A stretch of DNA of 64,000 nucleotides from JAGOMW01 sp964644075 (GCA_964644075.1 CAZXUQ010000005.1:29269-93268); one strand, 5' to 3'; positions 1 through 9,830 are shown, numbered from the stretch's first letter. Made by a program: numbers and translations. Notes: generated by a model from the sequence alone, not told the origin.

Positions 1-76
1 NNNNNNNNNNNNNNNNNNNNNNNNNNNNNNNNNNNNNNNNNNNNNNNNNNNNNNNNNNNNNNNNNNNNNNNNNNNN
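1..76. other. Run of N (no sequence)
   Basis: All bases are N. Readable sequence starts at 77 inside glyS, so this is a gap or padding and the 3' end of glyS is lost. Confidence 0.99.
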
Positions 77-1197
77 TTCACTGGAGCAACCTGCGGGGCA
101 AATCGCATGACGACACGACTTCCCTCTTCGCTCGTGACCTCATCATAGGCATCACACATAGCAGCAAGTGTGAGACGAGAGAGTCCGATAGACGGCTCGA
201 TGACGTATGGGATATATTTCGTATTATCGAATGGGTCGAGATACGAAAGATCTTGCTTCGAGAGCTGCATATGAGCCTTGAGATCGTAGTCAGTTCGATT
301 GGCAAGTGTGGAAATTTCTCCCCATCCAAATGGAAACAGATATTCGAAATCGCCTGCTCGCTTCGAGTAGTGTGGGAGTCACTCTGCTGGGATTTCGACA
401 AATCGGACTTTCTCAGATTTGAATCCGAGCACTTCTGTGAAAAAACGATTTTCTTCACGAAGCCACGTATCGAAATGCTCAGCATCTGTACCTGGCTTGC
501 AGAAGTACTCGATCTCGATCTGTTCGAACTCACGAGTACGGAAGATGAAGTTTTTCGGAGTGATCTCATTTCGAAATGCCTTTCCAGATTGTGCCACACC
601 AAATGGGAGTTTCTTGCGAGATGAGCGAGCAATATTTGGGAAATTTACAAATATCCCCTGCGCTGTCTCAGGACGGAGATAGACGAGAGAAAGAGCATCT
701 TCCGTCGTTCCCTGGTGAGTCGAGAGCATGAGATTGAACCGCTTCACTTCGCCCCAGTTCTTGGCTCCACAGTGAGGACATGCGATATGTCCGAGTTTCA
801 TGTAGGCATTGAGATCTTCGAGAGAGGTCTTGTCCCCTGCCCAGTTATTTGGTACTGGGAAGTTCGCATCTTTCTCAAGTGCTTCCTCGATGAGTTTATC
901 CGCTCGATGTCGAGTATTACATTCGCGACACTCCATGAGTGGATCAGAAAAAGACCCGACATGACCCGATGCGACCCACGTCTGAGGGTTCATCATGATC
1001 GCAGCATCGAGGAGGACCATATCTTTTCGCTTCTGGACGAATTCTCGGATCCAGAGATTTTTGATATTTTCCTTGAGGAGTGCGCCGAGTGGACCGTAGT
1101 CCCACGAGTTCGCGAGACCTCAGTAGATCTCAGATCCCTGATAGACGAACCCTTTGGTTTTCGCAAAGGTGACGAGTGTAGACATTTCGAGAGACAT
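77..1197 (-). CDS. glyS: Glycyl-tRNA synthetase, class II (3' end missing)
   Basis: Charges tRNA-Gly; in this organism it should also charge the tRNA that reads UGA as glycine. Visible are the N-terminal GFVYQGSEIYGGLANSWDYG segment, a four-Cys zinc-like element (CRECNTRH, then CPHCGAKNW), the motif 2 area LRPETAQGIFVNF and FRNEITPKNFIFRTREFEQ. All are typical of the single-chain bacterial/eukaryotic type, not the alpha2-beta2 type. At least three Gly codons are TGA, including the one in EIYGG. Two in-frame ATGs (1197 and 1185) are possible starts; I list the upstream one. The gene runs into the N block, so the C-terminal anticodon-binding domain is absent. It is preceded by a T-box leader. 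Confidence 0.95.
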
Positions 1198-1365
1198 GGA
1201 AAACAAGTGAAAAAATAAAAACCCCAAGAAAAAGATGTTTTTCCTCGGGGTTCCAAAATATTTTAGAACGGTTCCACCCAAGTTTCTCTCTCGACAATTG
1301 TGAGATGAGACGCTTTATGATATATTTTCCCTCCCTCTGGTGCCAATCAGAGCTCATCAGGAAAA
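1198..1365 (-). promoter_or_regulatory. Glycine T-box leader of glyS
   Basis: Read on the minus strand. A short specifier hairpin (CTCTG 1352-1348 with CAGAG 1339-1335) has loop ATTGGCAC, which carries the glycine codon GGC (1344-1342). GATGAG (1358-1353) can pair with CTCATC (1309-1304) around it. The antiterminator is complete: helix A1 CTTGGG (1282-1277) with CCCGAG (1249-1244), the 7-nt bulge TGGAACC (1276-1270), and helix A2 1269-1261 with 1258-1250. The competing terminator pairs 1252-1239 with 1233-1220, followed by a T-rich run down to about 1211. T-boxes raise synthetase expression when uncharged tRNA binds. The specifier assignment is inference; the antiterminator/terminator pair is visible directly. 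Confidence 0.9.
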
Positions 1366-1504
1366 TAAAACTATAAACAGTATAAAAAACTCACAAAAAA
1401 ATGCAATAAAATTTGCAATAAAAACACAATTGTGAGATGATGATTTGGTCGTTTTCGAGAAATACATTTCTCAACCCTTTCAATATCCTCTTATTTTTTC
1501 TCCT

Positions 1505-1852
1505 ATGAATACCTCTCTAGAAAATAATAACTACTCAGGTCTCGATAAAGGAACACATATCCCATGAAGTGGGAGCACTCGATCGAAAGTTTTTAATCTT
1601 ATGCCAGAAGTATATCTGGTAAAAGACGAAAAAACAAGATGGGAAGATATTTGCGCGAAATTCGGACTCTCAGAAGGAGTACTCAATTATCTAAAGGTGA
1701 ATTTTTTTTCTATGAAACTCACAAACCAGACTATTGCTTATGATAAGGGAACTCACACTATCACTATAGTACATACTGGAGATAAAGCATCAGTTCTTTT
1801 GCTTCCAGAAAGTTCAAGAATGGCTAATGAACCTATGAAATTAGCAGCATAA
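1505..1852 (+). CDS. Hypothetical protein (115 aa)
   Basis: ATG at 1505 follows TCCT with no Shine-Dalgarno. One TGA is read as Gly near residue 21 (THIPGSGSTRSKV). The second half looks like a small alpha/beta domain with no motif I recognise. No signal peptide or membrane segment. It is followed after 10 nt by another small gene on the same strand, probably in one transcript that ends at the hairpin near 2270. Confidence 0.7.
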
Positions 1853-1862
1853 TCTTTTTTCT

Positions 1863-2267
1863 ATGAATGCCCTCAAGCCAAATGAAGTCATCAATACATC
1901 AGGGAAAAAAGCAGAATACTATGGATTCAAAAAAGATACTTTAACAAATCTTGATGGAGTCACTGCAGCTCCGAATGCTGATATGAATCGGAGTGAAAAA
2001 CTTGAATCAAAGATTAAAGCAAGGTTTCCATCTCGATGAGTAATGGTTTTCGAAGATAAGAACAGTACCGTCATGCGTATCGAGTGAAAAGAATACTACG
2101 CAGAGATTACCATGAAAACTGCTGACCTAGTACCAGAAAAAGTTTCGGCCATGGTAGATTTCTACAATCTCGTGGTAGAAAGACTTAAAAAAGAAGAAAA
2201 GATGAAAAAAAGGACAAAAAGCCTCATTGCAGGTCTTCATGATGAAATAGAAGAAGCAACCGCCTAA
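1863..2267 (+). CDS. Hypothetical protein (134 aa)
   Basis: Starts MNALKPNEVINTSGKKAEYY and has two TGA-encoded glycines (FPSRGVMVF and MRIEGKEYYAEI). The C-terminal third is a charged helix rich in Lys/Glu that ends EIEEATA. Cytoplasmic by appearance; family not recognised. The TAA stop lies inside the 5' arm-loop junction of the terminator hairpin that follows. Confidence 0.7.
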
Positions 2268-2285
2268 CTCTAGGCGGTTTTTTTG
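2258..2285 (+). terminator. Rho-independent terminator
   Basis: AACCGCCTA pairs with TAGGCGGTT across an ACTC loop, followed by seven T. The stem contains the stop codon of the preceding gene. Confidence 0.9.
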
Positions 2286-2438
2286 ACTTTCATACCTCGA
2301 GATATATACTCAGGTTCATGCTCATCCTCGAGAACATCATGAAGCCGCTTGCATATATCAATATCGTGGCATGATGATGGTTGCTCTGTTTACTTCCCAT
2401 ATTTCTCTGGGTGGATGGAGATACTTTTGACTAACACT

Positions 2439-3362
2439 ATGAACTTCGCACCATTTCTCATCATCGTCGCCGCGACTCTCTGGGCACTCGATGGACTCCT
2501 CCGTCAGTCACTCTATGGCATGTCGGCACCGACACTGATATTTTTCGAGCACTTACTCGGATTTCTTCTCATCGCACTTTTCGCCACTCACAAATTCCGT
2601 GGCATGATCCTCTCACGACGTGAGGTCACTGCGCTTTTTGCAGTATCATTTCTCTCGGGAGTGATAGGAACACTCTTTTTTACCAAGGCCCTCCTCGCTG
2701 TCGGATTTATCCCCTTCTCTGTAGCGATCCTCATCCAGAAACTCCAACCTATTTTCGCCATCGGACTCGCTCTCATGATCGGACATGAGCGTATTCCAGT
2801 GCGGTCGTATTTCTTTATAGCGGTCGCTCTCCTAGCGGGATACTTCGTCACGTTCCCTCACGGTGTCGCCATGGCTCCAGCGGGTCAGCGCGAAGCCGTA
2901 CTCTACGCGCTCATCGCCGCTGCAGCATGGGGAACATCGACCAATTTCTCGAAATACCTCCTCAAAAACCACCATCCCGAAGTCATCACGATGCTCCGAT
3001 TTGGACTCACGATGCTCATGATCGGGGTCGGACTCGTCCTCATCCCTGGATGGACAGAGGGATTCCGAGTACCCATGATGAAAGAGTGGCTCTATCTCCT
3101 CACGATCGCGTTCTCTACTGGACTCCTCGCTATGTATATCTACTACCGTGGACTGCGCTCTGTGCCAGTACACGTCTCTGCGATCCTCGAGCTCACCTGG
3201 CCGATCGTGGCGATCATCGTGGACTACGTGGCCAATGGCACTCTCCTCGCGCCAAGCCAGTATCTCGCGACTGTAGTCCTCATCGGTGCTATGTACATGG
3301 TAACTCATCTTGCACATATAAAAGGCGTGAAAAATCTTGCACAAACAGAAAAATCACTATAA
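2439..3362 (+). CDS. EamA/DMT-superfamily membrane transporter
   Basis: A 307-aa, very hydrophobic protein with about ten predicted transmembrane helices arranged as two similar halves, the EamA (DUF6) layout. The first half runs from NFAPFLIIVAATLWALDGLL to YFVTFPHGVAM; the second starts at VLYALIAAAAWGTSTNFSKY. Members export small metabolites or amino acids; the substrate here is unknown. An upstream in-frame reading to 2349 exists, but ATG 2439 gives the normal family N terminus. No TGA codons. GC-ended codon use matches the housekeeping genes. Confidence 0.85.
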   Translation: MNFAPFLIIVAATLWALDGLLRQSLYGMSAPTLIFFEHLLGFLLIALFATHKFRGMILSRREVTALFAVSFLSGVIGTLFFTKALLAVGFIPFSVAILIQKLQPIFAIGLALMIGHERIPVRSYFFIAVALLAGYFVTFPHGVAMAPAGQREAVLYALIAAAAWGTSTNFSKYLLKNHHPEVITMLRFGLTMLMIGVGLVLIPGWTEGFRVPMMKEWLYLLTIAFSTGLLAMYIYYRGLRSVPVHVSAILELTWPIVAIIVDYVANGTLLAPSQYLATVVLIGAMYMVTHLAHIKGVKNLAQTEKSL

Positions 3363-3550
3363 TACATCTAACTTCACAACCCAAATAGTATGGTCACACG
3401 ACTTGGTACGAGTACATATTCTCTCTTCCCGACGATTTCGTAGGCTATTTTGAAATATCTCAAACTCCTCGAAATTCGGGGAGTTTTTATAAAAATACAT
3501 ACTTCTTTATTTTGGCTTTTGGTTCTTATTTTTTTCACTCTTTATACTCT

Positions 3551-3994
3551 ATGAAAAAATACCTCATCATCCTCGCTCTCGCACTCGTCGGAGTCACAAA
3601 TGCCGCCTATCTCTCCTACCATGCCTACGATTTCTGGTTCGGAGCCAATGCGGAAGCACTCAGAAATCTCCCCTGCGATATCTCAAGCATGTTCTCTTGC
3701 TCAGACATCCTGCGTAATCCTCGGGCACTCGTCTTCGGCGTACCATTCCCGATGATCGCACTCGTCGTCTATCCAGTCCTCGCACTCCTCGCACTCTCAG
3801 GCTGGATCAGACAGTCTCTCACGGAAGCAAAAATTCTCACAGCACTCTCACTTGGTGGTATGTGTTTCAATGGATATGTCATCTCACAGGAATACATCGT
3901 CGGGATATTTTGCCCACTCTGCGCGATGTGTACACTCATCATCATTTCGATATTTTTCCTCTCGATATCTATCTGGAAAGGTAAACAGAAATAA
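3551..3994 (+). CDS. Vitamin K epoxide reductase family protein (VKOR)
   Basis: A 147-aa membrane protein with four to five helices and the VKOR cysteine layout: a loop pair in CDISSMFSC (residues about 40-48) and the membrane CxxC in FCPLCAMC (about 122-130). Bacterial VKOR takes electrons from a periplasmic oxidase and passes them to quinone, driving disulfide formation in exported proteins. That fits the many Cys-rich surface proteins in this window. There is no fused thioredoxin domain; a separate partner is expected. TATACT lies 2 nt upstream of the ATG. Confidence 0.9.
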   Translation: MKKYLIILALALVGVTNAAYLSYHAYDFWFGANAEALRNLPCDISSMFSCSDILRNPRALVFGVPFPMIALVVYPVLALLALSGWIRQSLTEAKILTALSLGGMCFNGYVISQEYIVGIFCPLCAMCTLIIISIFFLSISIWKGKQK

Positions 3995-3997
3995 ACT

Positions 3998-4381
3998 ATG
4001 AAGGATTTTCAGAAATGGCATCTCGTGAAAACACTCATCGAATCTCAAGATAAAAGAGAACTTTTTCGTGAACGCGAGATCTGGTGGTGTTCACTCGGAG
4101 AAAATATTGGCTTCGAACAAGATGGGAAAAATGAGCAATTCGAACGACCAGTGCTGATCTTAAAGAAATTCAGTCACGACGTATTCCTCTGAATTCCGAT
4201 GACTTCAACTCAAAAAGAACATCCATTTTATTTCTCATATCAGCTCAATGAAACGAAAGGATCATTTATCCTATCGCAAGCAAGAATACTCAGCGTAAAA
4301 AGGCTCCAGAGAAAAATCACGAGCCTCGGTCGTGGAGTCTTCGCAGATATCAAATCTCAGTATATAAAAATAGTCTCATAA
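3998..4381 (+). CDS. PemK/MazF-family protein, no antitoxin seen
   Basis: A 127-aa protein with the PemK/MazF beta-barrel signatures EIWWCSLGENIGFEQDGK, RPVLILKKF and IPMTS, and a C-terminal helix with LSQARILSVKRL. Family members are usually ribonuclease toxins. One Gly codon is TGA (4190-4192, VFLGIPMTS). The gene starts 3 nt after VKOR, so they share a transcript. No short antitoxin gene precedes it, so it may be an orphan, may have its partner elsewhere, or may not act as a toxin. Confidence 0.8.
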
Positions 4382-4384
4382 AAA

Positions 4385-4408
4385 GCGAAAGCCCCACTTT
4401 CGCGGGGC
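4385..4408 (+). other. Possible H-type pseudoknot or alternative hairpins
   Basis: GCGAAAG (4385-4391) pairs with CTTTCGC (4397-4403), leaving loop CCCCA. The loop CCCC can pair with GGGG at 4404-4407. The alternative is a GCCCC/GGGGC hairpin. No T-run follows, so it is not a plain terminator. Confidence 0.5.
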
Positions 4409-4476
4409 AATCTCGAGTGCCGTGTGGCAATTTTGTACCCACAGTATATCGCATAATTCCCTAAAATCAAAACTTT

Positions 4477-4959
4477 ATGAAAAAACTCATTTTTCTCTTC
4501 ATCCCACTTCTCTTCCTCTCATCGTGTTCGATCGACTGGAATGATGAAAAAGATAAAAAAATCGCAGAATTAGAGAGGCAAATTCAAGAAAATACTGCGG
4601 TAAAAATTAAAAAAGATAGTATGTGTAAAAGGCTTCTTCCAGAAATCAAAAAACAAATGGAAGTAAAAATTGATACAAAAGAAACTCAAAGTACGATAGT
4701 AGTCGAAGATATATTTTATAGTCCATATATGAATGATTGTGTTTTTATTACAAATGAACTCTCTCAGAAAACATATACCTCTCGTATGCTTTTCCTTCTA
4801 ACAACAAAATTTTGATATAGCCCAAGCGTTCTTAGTTGCCAGACTAGCACTATTTATCCTGAATGATGCGATAGTTTTGATTTTTGGTTACAAAAGATTA
4901 AATGAGCGAACGAATCCATACCAACAAAATTAGATATGTCTCCCGTTCATCAAATATAA
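4477..4959 (+). CDS. Lipoprotein (160 aa)
   Basis: N terminus MKKLIFLFIPLLFLSSC is a clear lipoprotein signal with a lipobox-like LSSC, so the mature protein should start at Cys17 and be membrane anchored. A short charged coiled-coil stretch follows (DEKDKKIAELERQIQ). Three TGA codons in the last third are read as Gly; the gene ends at TAA 4957. Under the standard code it would appear as 112 aa. Function unknown. Confidence 0.8.
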
Positions 4960-4996
4960 ATTTTATTTCAATATCTCAAATCTAATCACTATTCTT

Positions 4997-6895
4997 ATGT
5001 CACTCCCTCTCTCTACAAAGCGTCACTCCCTCTCTCATATCATGGCTCAGGCTACTCGCATGGTCATGTGAGCAAACGTGAAACTCGCTATCGGACCTGA
5101 TGTCGATAATGGTTGGTACTATGATATCGACTTCGGCGATACAGCACTCGAAGAATCCAAGCTCAAAGACATCGAAAAGAAGATGAAAGGGATCATCCGT
5201 GAAGGACAGGAGTTCCGCCAGTTCTCACTCTCTGTGGCTGATGCGAAAGCATTTGTCTCGGCAGTCGGTGAGACCTACAAACTCGAAATGATCGAGGATC
5301 TCGCGAACAAAGGTGAGACGACGATTTCATTTTTTGCTAATATCGGGAAGTTTCAAAATCCTGCATACGCTGGATTTGCCTTTCTCGAAAATCCCGACTC
5401 ATACGCTCTCGACAGTGCGGATGGGCGATCCGTCGTGAGTGAAAACCAAGGAAAAACCAATTTCGATTTCCGCACTTCGACATTTATCGACATGTGTCAG
5501 TGACCTCATGTGTTGAATACGAGCATGATTCCTGAGGATTCATTTCGCCTCGATAAACTCGCCTGAGCCTACTGGAGAGGAGACGCGAAAAACCGTCAAC
5601 TCACTCGCATCTATGGACTCGCGTTCGAGACAGGTGCGGAGCTCCAGGCATACGACACTATGATGGAAGAAGCGAAAAAACGTGATCACCGAATACTCGG
5701 AAAAAAGATGAAACTCTTCACGGTATCAGATATGGTAGGCTCTGGGCTCCCTCTCATCCAGCCACGTGGGATGATCATGCGAAAGGCGATCGAAGAATAC
5801 CTCTGGTCACTCCATGCTGATAAGGGATATCATCGTGTCTGGACACCACACCTCGCGAAAGAGGAACTCTACCAGACATCATGACATGCAGGAAAATACC
5901 TCGAAGATATGTTCTCTGTCTATGGTGGTACGAGCAAAGAGAATTTCTTCCTCAAGCCCATGAACTGTCCGCATCATATGCAGCTCTTCGCGGATAACCA
6001 GTTCTCCTATCGTGATATGCCGATCCGATATTTCGAGCCTGCGACCGTCTACCGAGATGAGAAGACAGGACAACTCTCTGGGCTCACGCGCGTGAGGTCG
6101 ATCACTCAGGATGATGGACACCTTTTCTGTCGGGTGAGTCAGATCCAGGAGGAGGTCGCGACTATCGTCTCGATCGTGAAGGAGTTTTATACGACATTTG
6201 GACTCATGGATGGGTACTGGGTGTCACTCTCAGTACGTGACCCTGCCACTCCAGAGAAATATCTCGGAGACAACGCCGTCTGGGAGATCGCTGAGAAAGC
6301 TCTCGAGGAAGCCGCGAAATCGAGCGGACTCAACTATCGACCGATGCCCGGAGAGGCAGCGTTCTACGGACCGAAGCTCGACTTCATGTTCCGAGATGCG
6401 ATCGGACGTGAGTGGCAACTCGCGACGATACAGTGTGATTTCAATCAGCCAAATCGGTTCAAACTCTCGTTTAAAAATGAAAAATGAGAAGATGAGCAAC
6501 CGGTCGTCATCCATAGGGCAATCTCAGGATCACTCGAGCGATTTATGGGTATCATGATCGAGCACTTTGCCTGAGTCTTCCCTCTCTGGCTCGCACCAGA
6601 GCAGGTTCGTATCATCCCAGTCGGTGAGTCATTCGCAGACTATGCTCACGAGGTAAAGAAAACTCTCCTAAGTGCGAATATTCGCGTTAGTGTCGATGAC
6701 TCCTCTGACTCCCTGGGTAAAAAGATCCGAAATGCAGAAACTGATCATGTGAACTACATCGCCGTCGTCGGAGAACAGGAGATGAACTCTCGTACTCTCG
6801 CAGTGAGGAATTATAAAACTCAGGAGAAATCTACTGAAAGCGTAGAGGAATTTACATGACATATCAGTCAGGAAATACGAGAAAAAAAGCTCTAA
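4997..6895 (+). CDS. thrS: Threonyl-tRNA synthetase without TGS domain
   Basis: 632 aa. It starts directly in the editing domain: the HxxxH motif is RHSLSH at residues 9-14, and the second editing motif is MCQGPHV. The catalytic core shows motif 2 (YRDEKTGQLSGLTRVRSITQ), the three zinc ligands (Cys in MNCPHHMQ, His in DDGHLFC, His in VVIHRAI) and motif 3 SGSLERFMG. The C-terminal anticodon-binding domain ends REKKL. The usual N-terminal TGS domain (about 60 aa) is missing. About eight Gly codons are TGA. Its TAA stop abuts the stop of the convergent acyltransferase gene with no gap. Confidence 0.95.
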
Positions 6896-8029
6896 TTAGA
6901 CTTCATTCCATTTCCCGATAGAATCCTCTAGTGGATCATCACCTGGGACAAGTGAGGGAAGAATATCAACCATATTTTTTCCATGAGTAATAGATCAAAT
7001 TCAAATACGTACTGGTCATCTTTTGAGTCATATATTACCTCCGAATACTCGCCTTTCATCAGAACCAATCATCCACTGTGGGTGTCACTCATTAACTAAG
7101 CGTTGCAGAAGCGCCATAGTACCTTTACTTGGACGAGCCATACTAAGCAATCAATGTCGATCTGTCTTATCTGTTGTGCCAGACGGTGCTATAAGGATAA
7201 TTTTTCATTCTGAAAGTTTTTGCCTTAAAGCCTTGGAGAAGTTCGCGCGTATCATCCGCTTTGAGGGGAAGGCTATATCTCATCGGTCCGTATCTGGAAC
7301 TGTCTTGAGTCCATTTGCAAACCGTGACATACCGGTGAGATTAAAACTATCTGTGGTGATCGCTGGTCAGATCACGATAAAAATATCTTTCGGATCTACA
7401 CCGAGAAACTCTCTGAGATAATGGGCAATGAACGGAAGATTTGCCCACGTAGAATGATTGGAAAGTATAACCATACCCTTTCACTCCTTCATTGCATTAT
7501 CCCATTCTATTTTGTACTCTCGAAATTGTCTTCATATCTCGCTATAGTTACTGATGAGTGCCCGTATAATAACACTATTCGGAAGCATAGATACGATCTT
7601 GCTCCATCTTCCCAATCATGGAAATGGGATTTCTCCTTTTGGATCAATCGGGTACTCAATCTGTCTTGGATCATCGATGCGAAGCCTCCCTAAAATATCT
7701 CATGCCTTCGTATGTATTGCTCTTTGTACGGTAGGTACTGTTTTTATAGAAGATCCATCACCAAAATACTGTCTAAAAAGCATTTGCGTCCAGAACGGTA
7801 CATTAAATTCAAGTTCGTCAGGAGCGAGCCCTCAGAGAGGCTCTCCTTTAGGTGTAAGTATCTTTATTGCTCGATCGATTGTTGCAGCAATATGTCTTAT
7901 AACTACTTCATCTCTTCTCTTTCTCTCAGTTCCCCCTCATGCTTTATTGATAAATAAGTTGTTGTGGGGCTCAGTGAATCAGAGTCTCTGAAGTTCGCAT
8001 TGCACATATGATAAAATGGGGTTTTGCAT
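6896..8029 (-). CDS. GPAT/PlsC-type acyltransferase
   Basis: 377 aa. It contains the acyltransferase block I VILSNHSTWANLPF and, about 100 residues later, IILIAPSGTTDKTDRHG. The latter resembles the IAPSGGRDR block of plastid-type glycerol-3-phosphate acyltransferases more than the FPEGTRS of PlsC. Such enzymes acylate glycerol-3-phosphate in phospholipid synthesis. The Asp of NHx4D is Asn/Leu here, so activity is uncertain. About twenty Gly codons are TGA, more than in neighbours. TATTAT/TATAAG lies a few nt upstream of the ATG. The N-terminal 150 residues are not assigned. Confidence 0.7.
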
Positions 8030-8147
8030 TCTCTTATAATAGTATGAAATGTTGTTATAAGTCAACTAAAAATTCTATTTTCTTTTCGTCAATAAACATT
8101 TGCAAAAAAATTAGTTATGCATAGTATCGTAAAACTTATTTTTTGTT

Positions 8148-8423
8148 ATGAAATTTTCTCTCTCATCACTGAGTCCAATAGCAGGTATCGTCGGGCTAGT
8201 AGCTCTCGTGAACATACATCCAAGTACTGCTCCGTCCTCGGCTGAGACATATGAGATCCCGAGAGTACAAGGATGAGTGAGACGAGTGGTCAGAGAGACG
8301 CTCGATACACCAAGACCAACGAATGAAGAAATTATCAAACGTGCTGACGAGGCATTTACTAAGTTCGATGAGGCTTCAAAAAAAGCACGCGAATGAAATC
8401 GAAGACGACTTCCAAGCGAATAA
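8148..8423 (+). CDS. Small protein with N-terminal membrane segment (91 aa)
   Basis: MKFSLSSLSPIAGIVGLVAL forms a signal peptide or anchor, followed by a charged helical tail (EEIIKRADEAFTKFDEASKK). Two TGA codons are read as Gly (RVQGGVRRV and AREGNRRR). It ends at TAA 8421 and is followed by a terminator. No family recognised. Confidence 0.65.
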
Positions 8424-8448
8424 TAAAATCTTTCTTGCAAAAAACCAA

Positions 8449-8475
8449 AAAACTCCTACAAAGAAAGGAGTTTTT
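8449..8475 (+). terminator. Terminator directly before an ATG
   Basis: AAAACTCCT pairs with AGGAGTTTTT. The ATG of the next gene (8476) follows the T-run immediately. Confidence 0.8.
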
Positions 8476-9147
8476 ATGAAAAATACCCTCGTCGGCATCT
8501 TTGCTCAGCGTCGAGAACACGCAGGCAGACTCTTCAATAATCTCGCATTCGACTATATCAAGCGGATCGAGGAAGTATGATGACAGGCGATCATCATCCC
8601 CGCTTTTTCAGTGCATCTCGAGTCCTATATCGAGATGTGTGAGAGATTTGTCTTCCCAGGAGGTCCCGATATAGATCCATCACTCTATGGACGAGAGATC
8701 AGTGGAGCACGTGGGATCGTGCCAGGATACGATCGTTGGCTCCTCGGAGCGATGGATGAGATCATGCGAAGGCAGAAACCTATCCTCGGTATCTGTAAAG
8801 GTATGCAACTCATGAATATCGCACTCTGAGGGACACTGACCCAGGACGTCGAAGAACATACCCACCACTTCCAGATGGAGCGATGATATGAGAAGATTGA
8901 TACAGTGACTATCATGGAAAGTTCATTTCTCACAAAAGTCTATGATACGCCAACCCTAGCCGTCAACTCGATCCACCATCAAGCCGTCGAAAATCTCGGT
9001 GACTGACTCCGCATCATCGCGAGAAGTGAGCATGATGGAGAGATCGAGGCGATCGAACATACGTCACTTCCCTACTATGGAGTCCAGTGGCATCCTGAGT
9101 ACCTCGATGATCACAGAGAGATATTTCGGTGGTTTATGGGAATTTAG
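8476..9147 (+). CDS. Class I glutamine amidotransferase, peptidase C26 (PuuD-like)
   Basis: 223 aa with the gamma-glutamyl hydrolase triad: nucleophile Cys in GICKGMQLMN, His and Glu in YYGVQWHPEYLDD, plus FPGGPDIDPSLYG and NSIHHQAV, which are typical of PuuD-like enzymes. These hydrolyse gamma-glutamyl amides; the natural substrate here is unknown. Five TGA codons are read as Gly. The ATG sits directly on the U-run of the preceding terminator. It overlaps the convergent minus-strand gene by 14 bp. Confidence 0.9.
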
Positions 9148-9460
9148 TGATTTCACCTTTTTCGAGAGCTTGTACTACTCTTGCATGAAATAATTGAACT
9201 TGGAAAGTACATATTTGTGCAAAGTTATGATTCGTATCTATGGCTTGTCAGACTATAGCTCATCCAATGTCCTCTATGATTGCTTTAATAAGGTTTTTAC
9301 TTGCTTTTGTTAGACCAAAGACTTCTGCCATATACTTTCGTACACGATTGAGTGTAGTAAGGATAACTCCATTCTTTCAGTTTAATGAGTAGGCGAAAGG
9401 AATCTCACGAAAAAGAGGTACAAGTTCTGGTTGAGGTGAATATTGAACAATCGTAGGCAT
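9134..9460 (-). CDS. Hypothetical protein (108 aa)
   Basis: Starts MPTIVQYSPQPELVPL and has a glycine-rich hydrophobic helix pair around IIEDIGGAIVGQAID, where the Gly codons are TGA. It might associate with membranes; no family recognised. It overlaps the 3' end of the amidotransferase gene tail to tail. Confidence 0.65.
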
Positions 9461-9477
9461 AAGAAATAAAATAAGTG

Positions 9478-9690
9478 CTAAAATTCTGCCCTATGTATAC
9501 GAAAGAGCACTCTTTCTTTATGAGCACGGGTAAGGTCTTGTATTTTATAAAATGAGGGATTTTCCAGTACGTCACTTCAAGCATCCATAGGTTTTACGAA
9601 GAATCCATCTCAGGCATGAATCGCACCATAAGTTCAATCTCACAAACTATTGAAGTGTGCGCAATTTCCTATAAATTCGTTAACTGCCAT
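9478..9690 (-). CDS. Hypothetical protein (70 aa)
   Basis: MAVNEFIGNCAHFNSL and onwards, ending at TAG 9480. Four TGA codons are read as Gly. It lies 17 nt upstream of the 108-aa gene on the same strand, so they probably share a transcript. No motif recognised. Confidence 0.6.
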
Positions 9691-9709
9691 AAAAAGAAAA
9701 AATAAAGAA

Positions 9710-9739
9710 ATAAAATCCCTCCTTTTTACGGGAGGGTTT
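9710..9739 (-). terminator. Rho-independent terminator (minus strand)
   Basis: CCCTCC and GGAGGG pair around a seven- to eight-nt loop, followed on the minus strand by ATTTTATTTC. It ends the short transcript encoding the 21-aa peptide. Confidence 0.8.
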
Positions 9740-9757
9740 GAAGCTCGAAAAGATTTC

Positions 9758-9823
9758 TTACACTCAAACAACTCCCGAAGTCGGAAGGAGAAGGAGTGCG
9801 AGAAGTGAAACGAATTGCTTCAT
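9758..9823 (-). CDS. Possible 21-aa hydrophobic peptide
   Basis: ATG 9823 to TAA 9758 gives MKQFVSLLALLLLPTSGVVG plus Val, a signal-like hydrophobic peptide with one TGA-Gly. It has its own consensus promoter, with the predicted start at or near the ATG, and its own terminator about 20 nt after the stop. The roughly 120-nt transcript could instead be a small RNA. Confidence 0.45.
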
Positions 9824-9830
9824 GAGAGTG

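Noticed and set aside
2832..3344. Long minus-strand ORF opposite the EamA gene
   Set aside because: Shadow of the plus-strand membrane protein; polar, repetitive composition and no family features.
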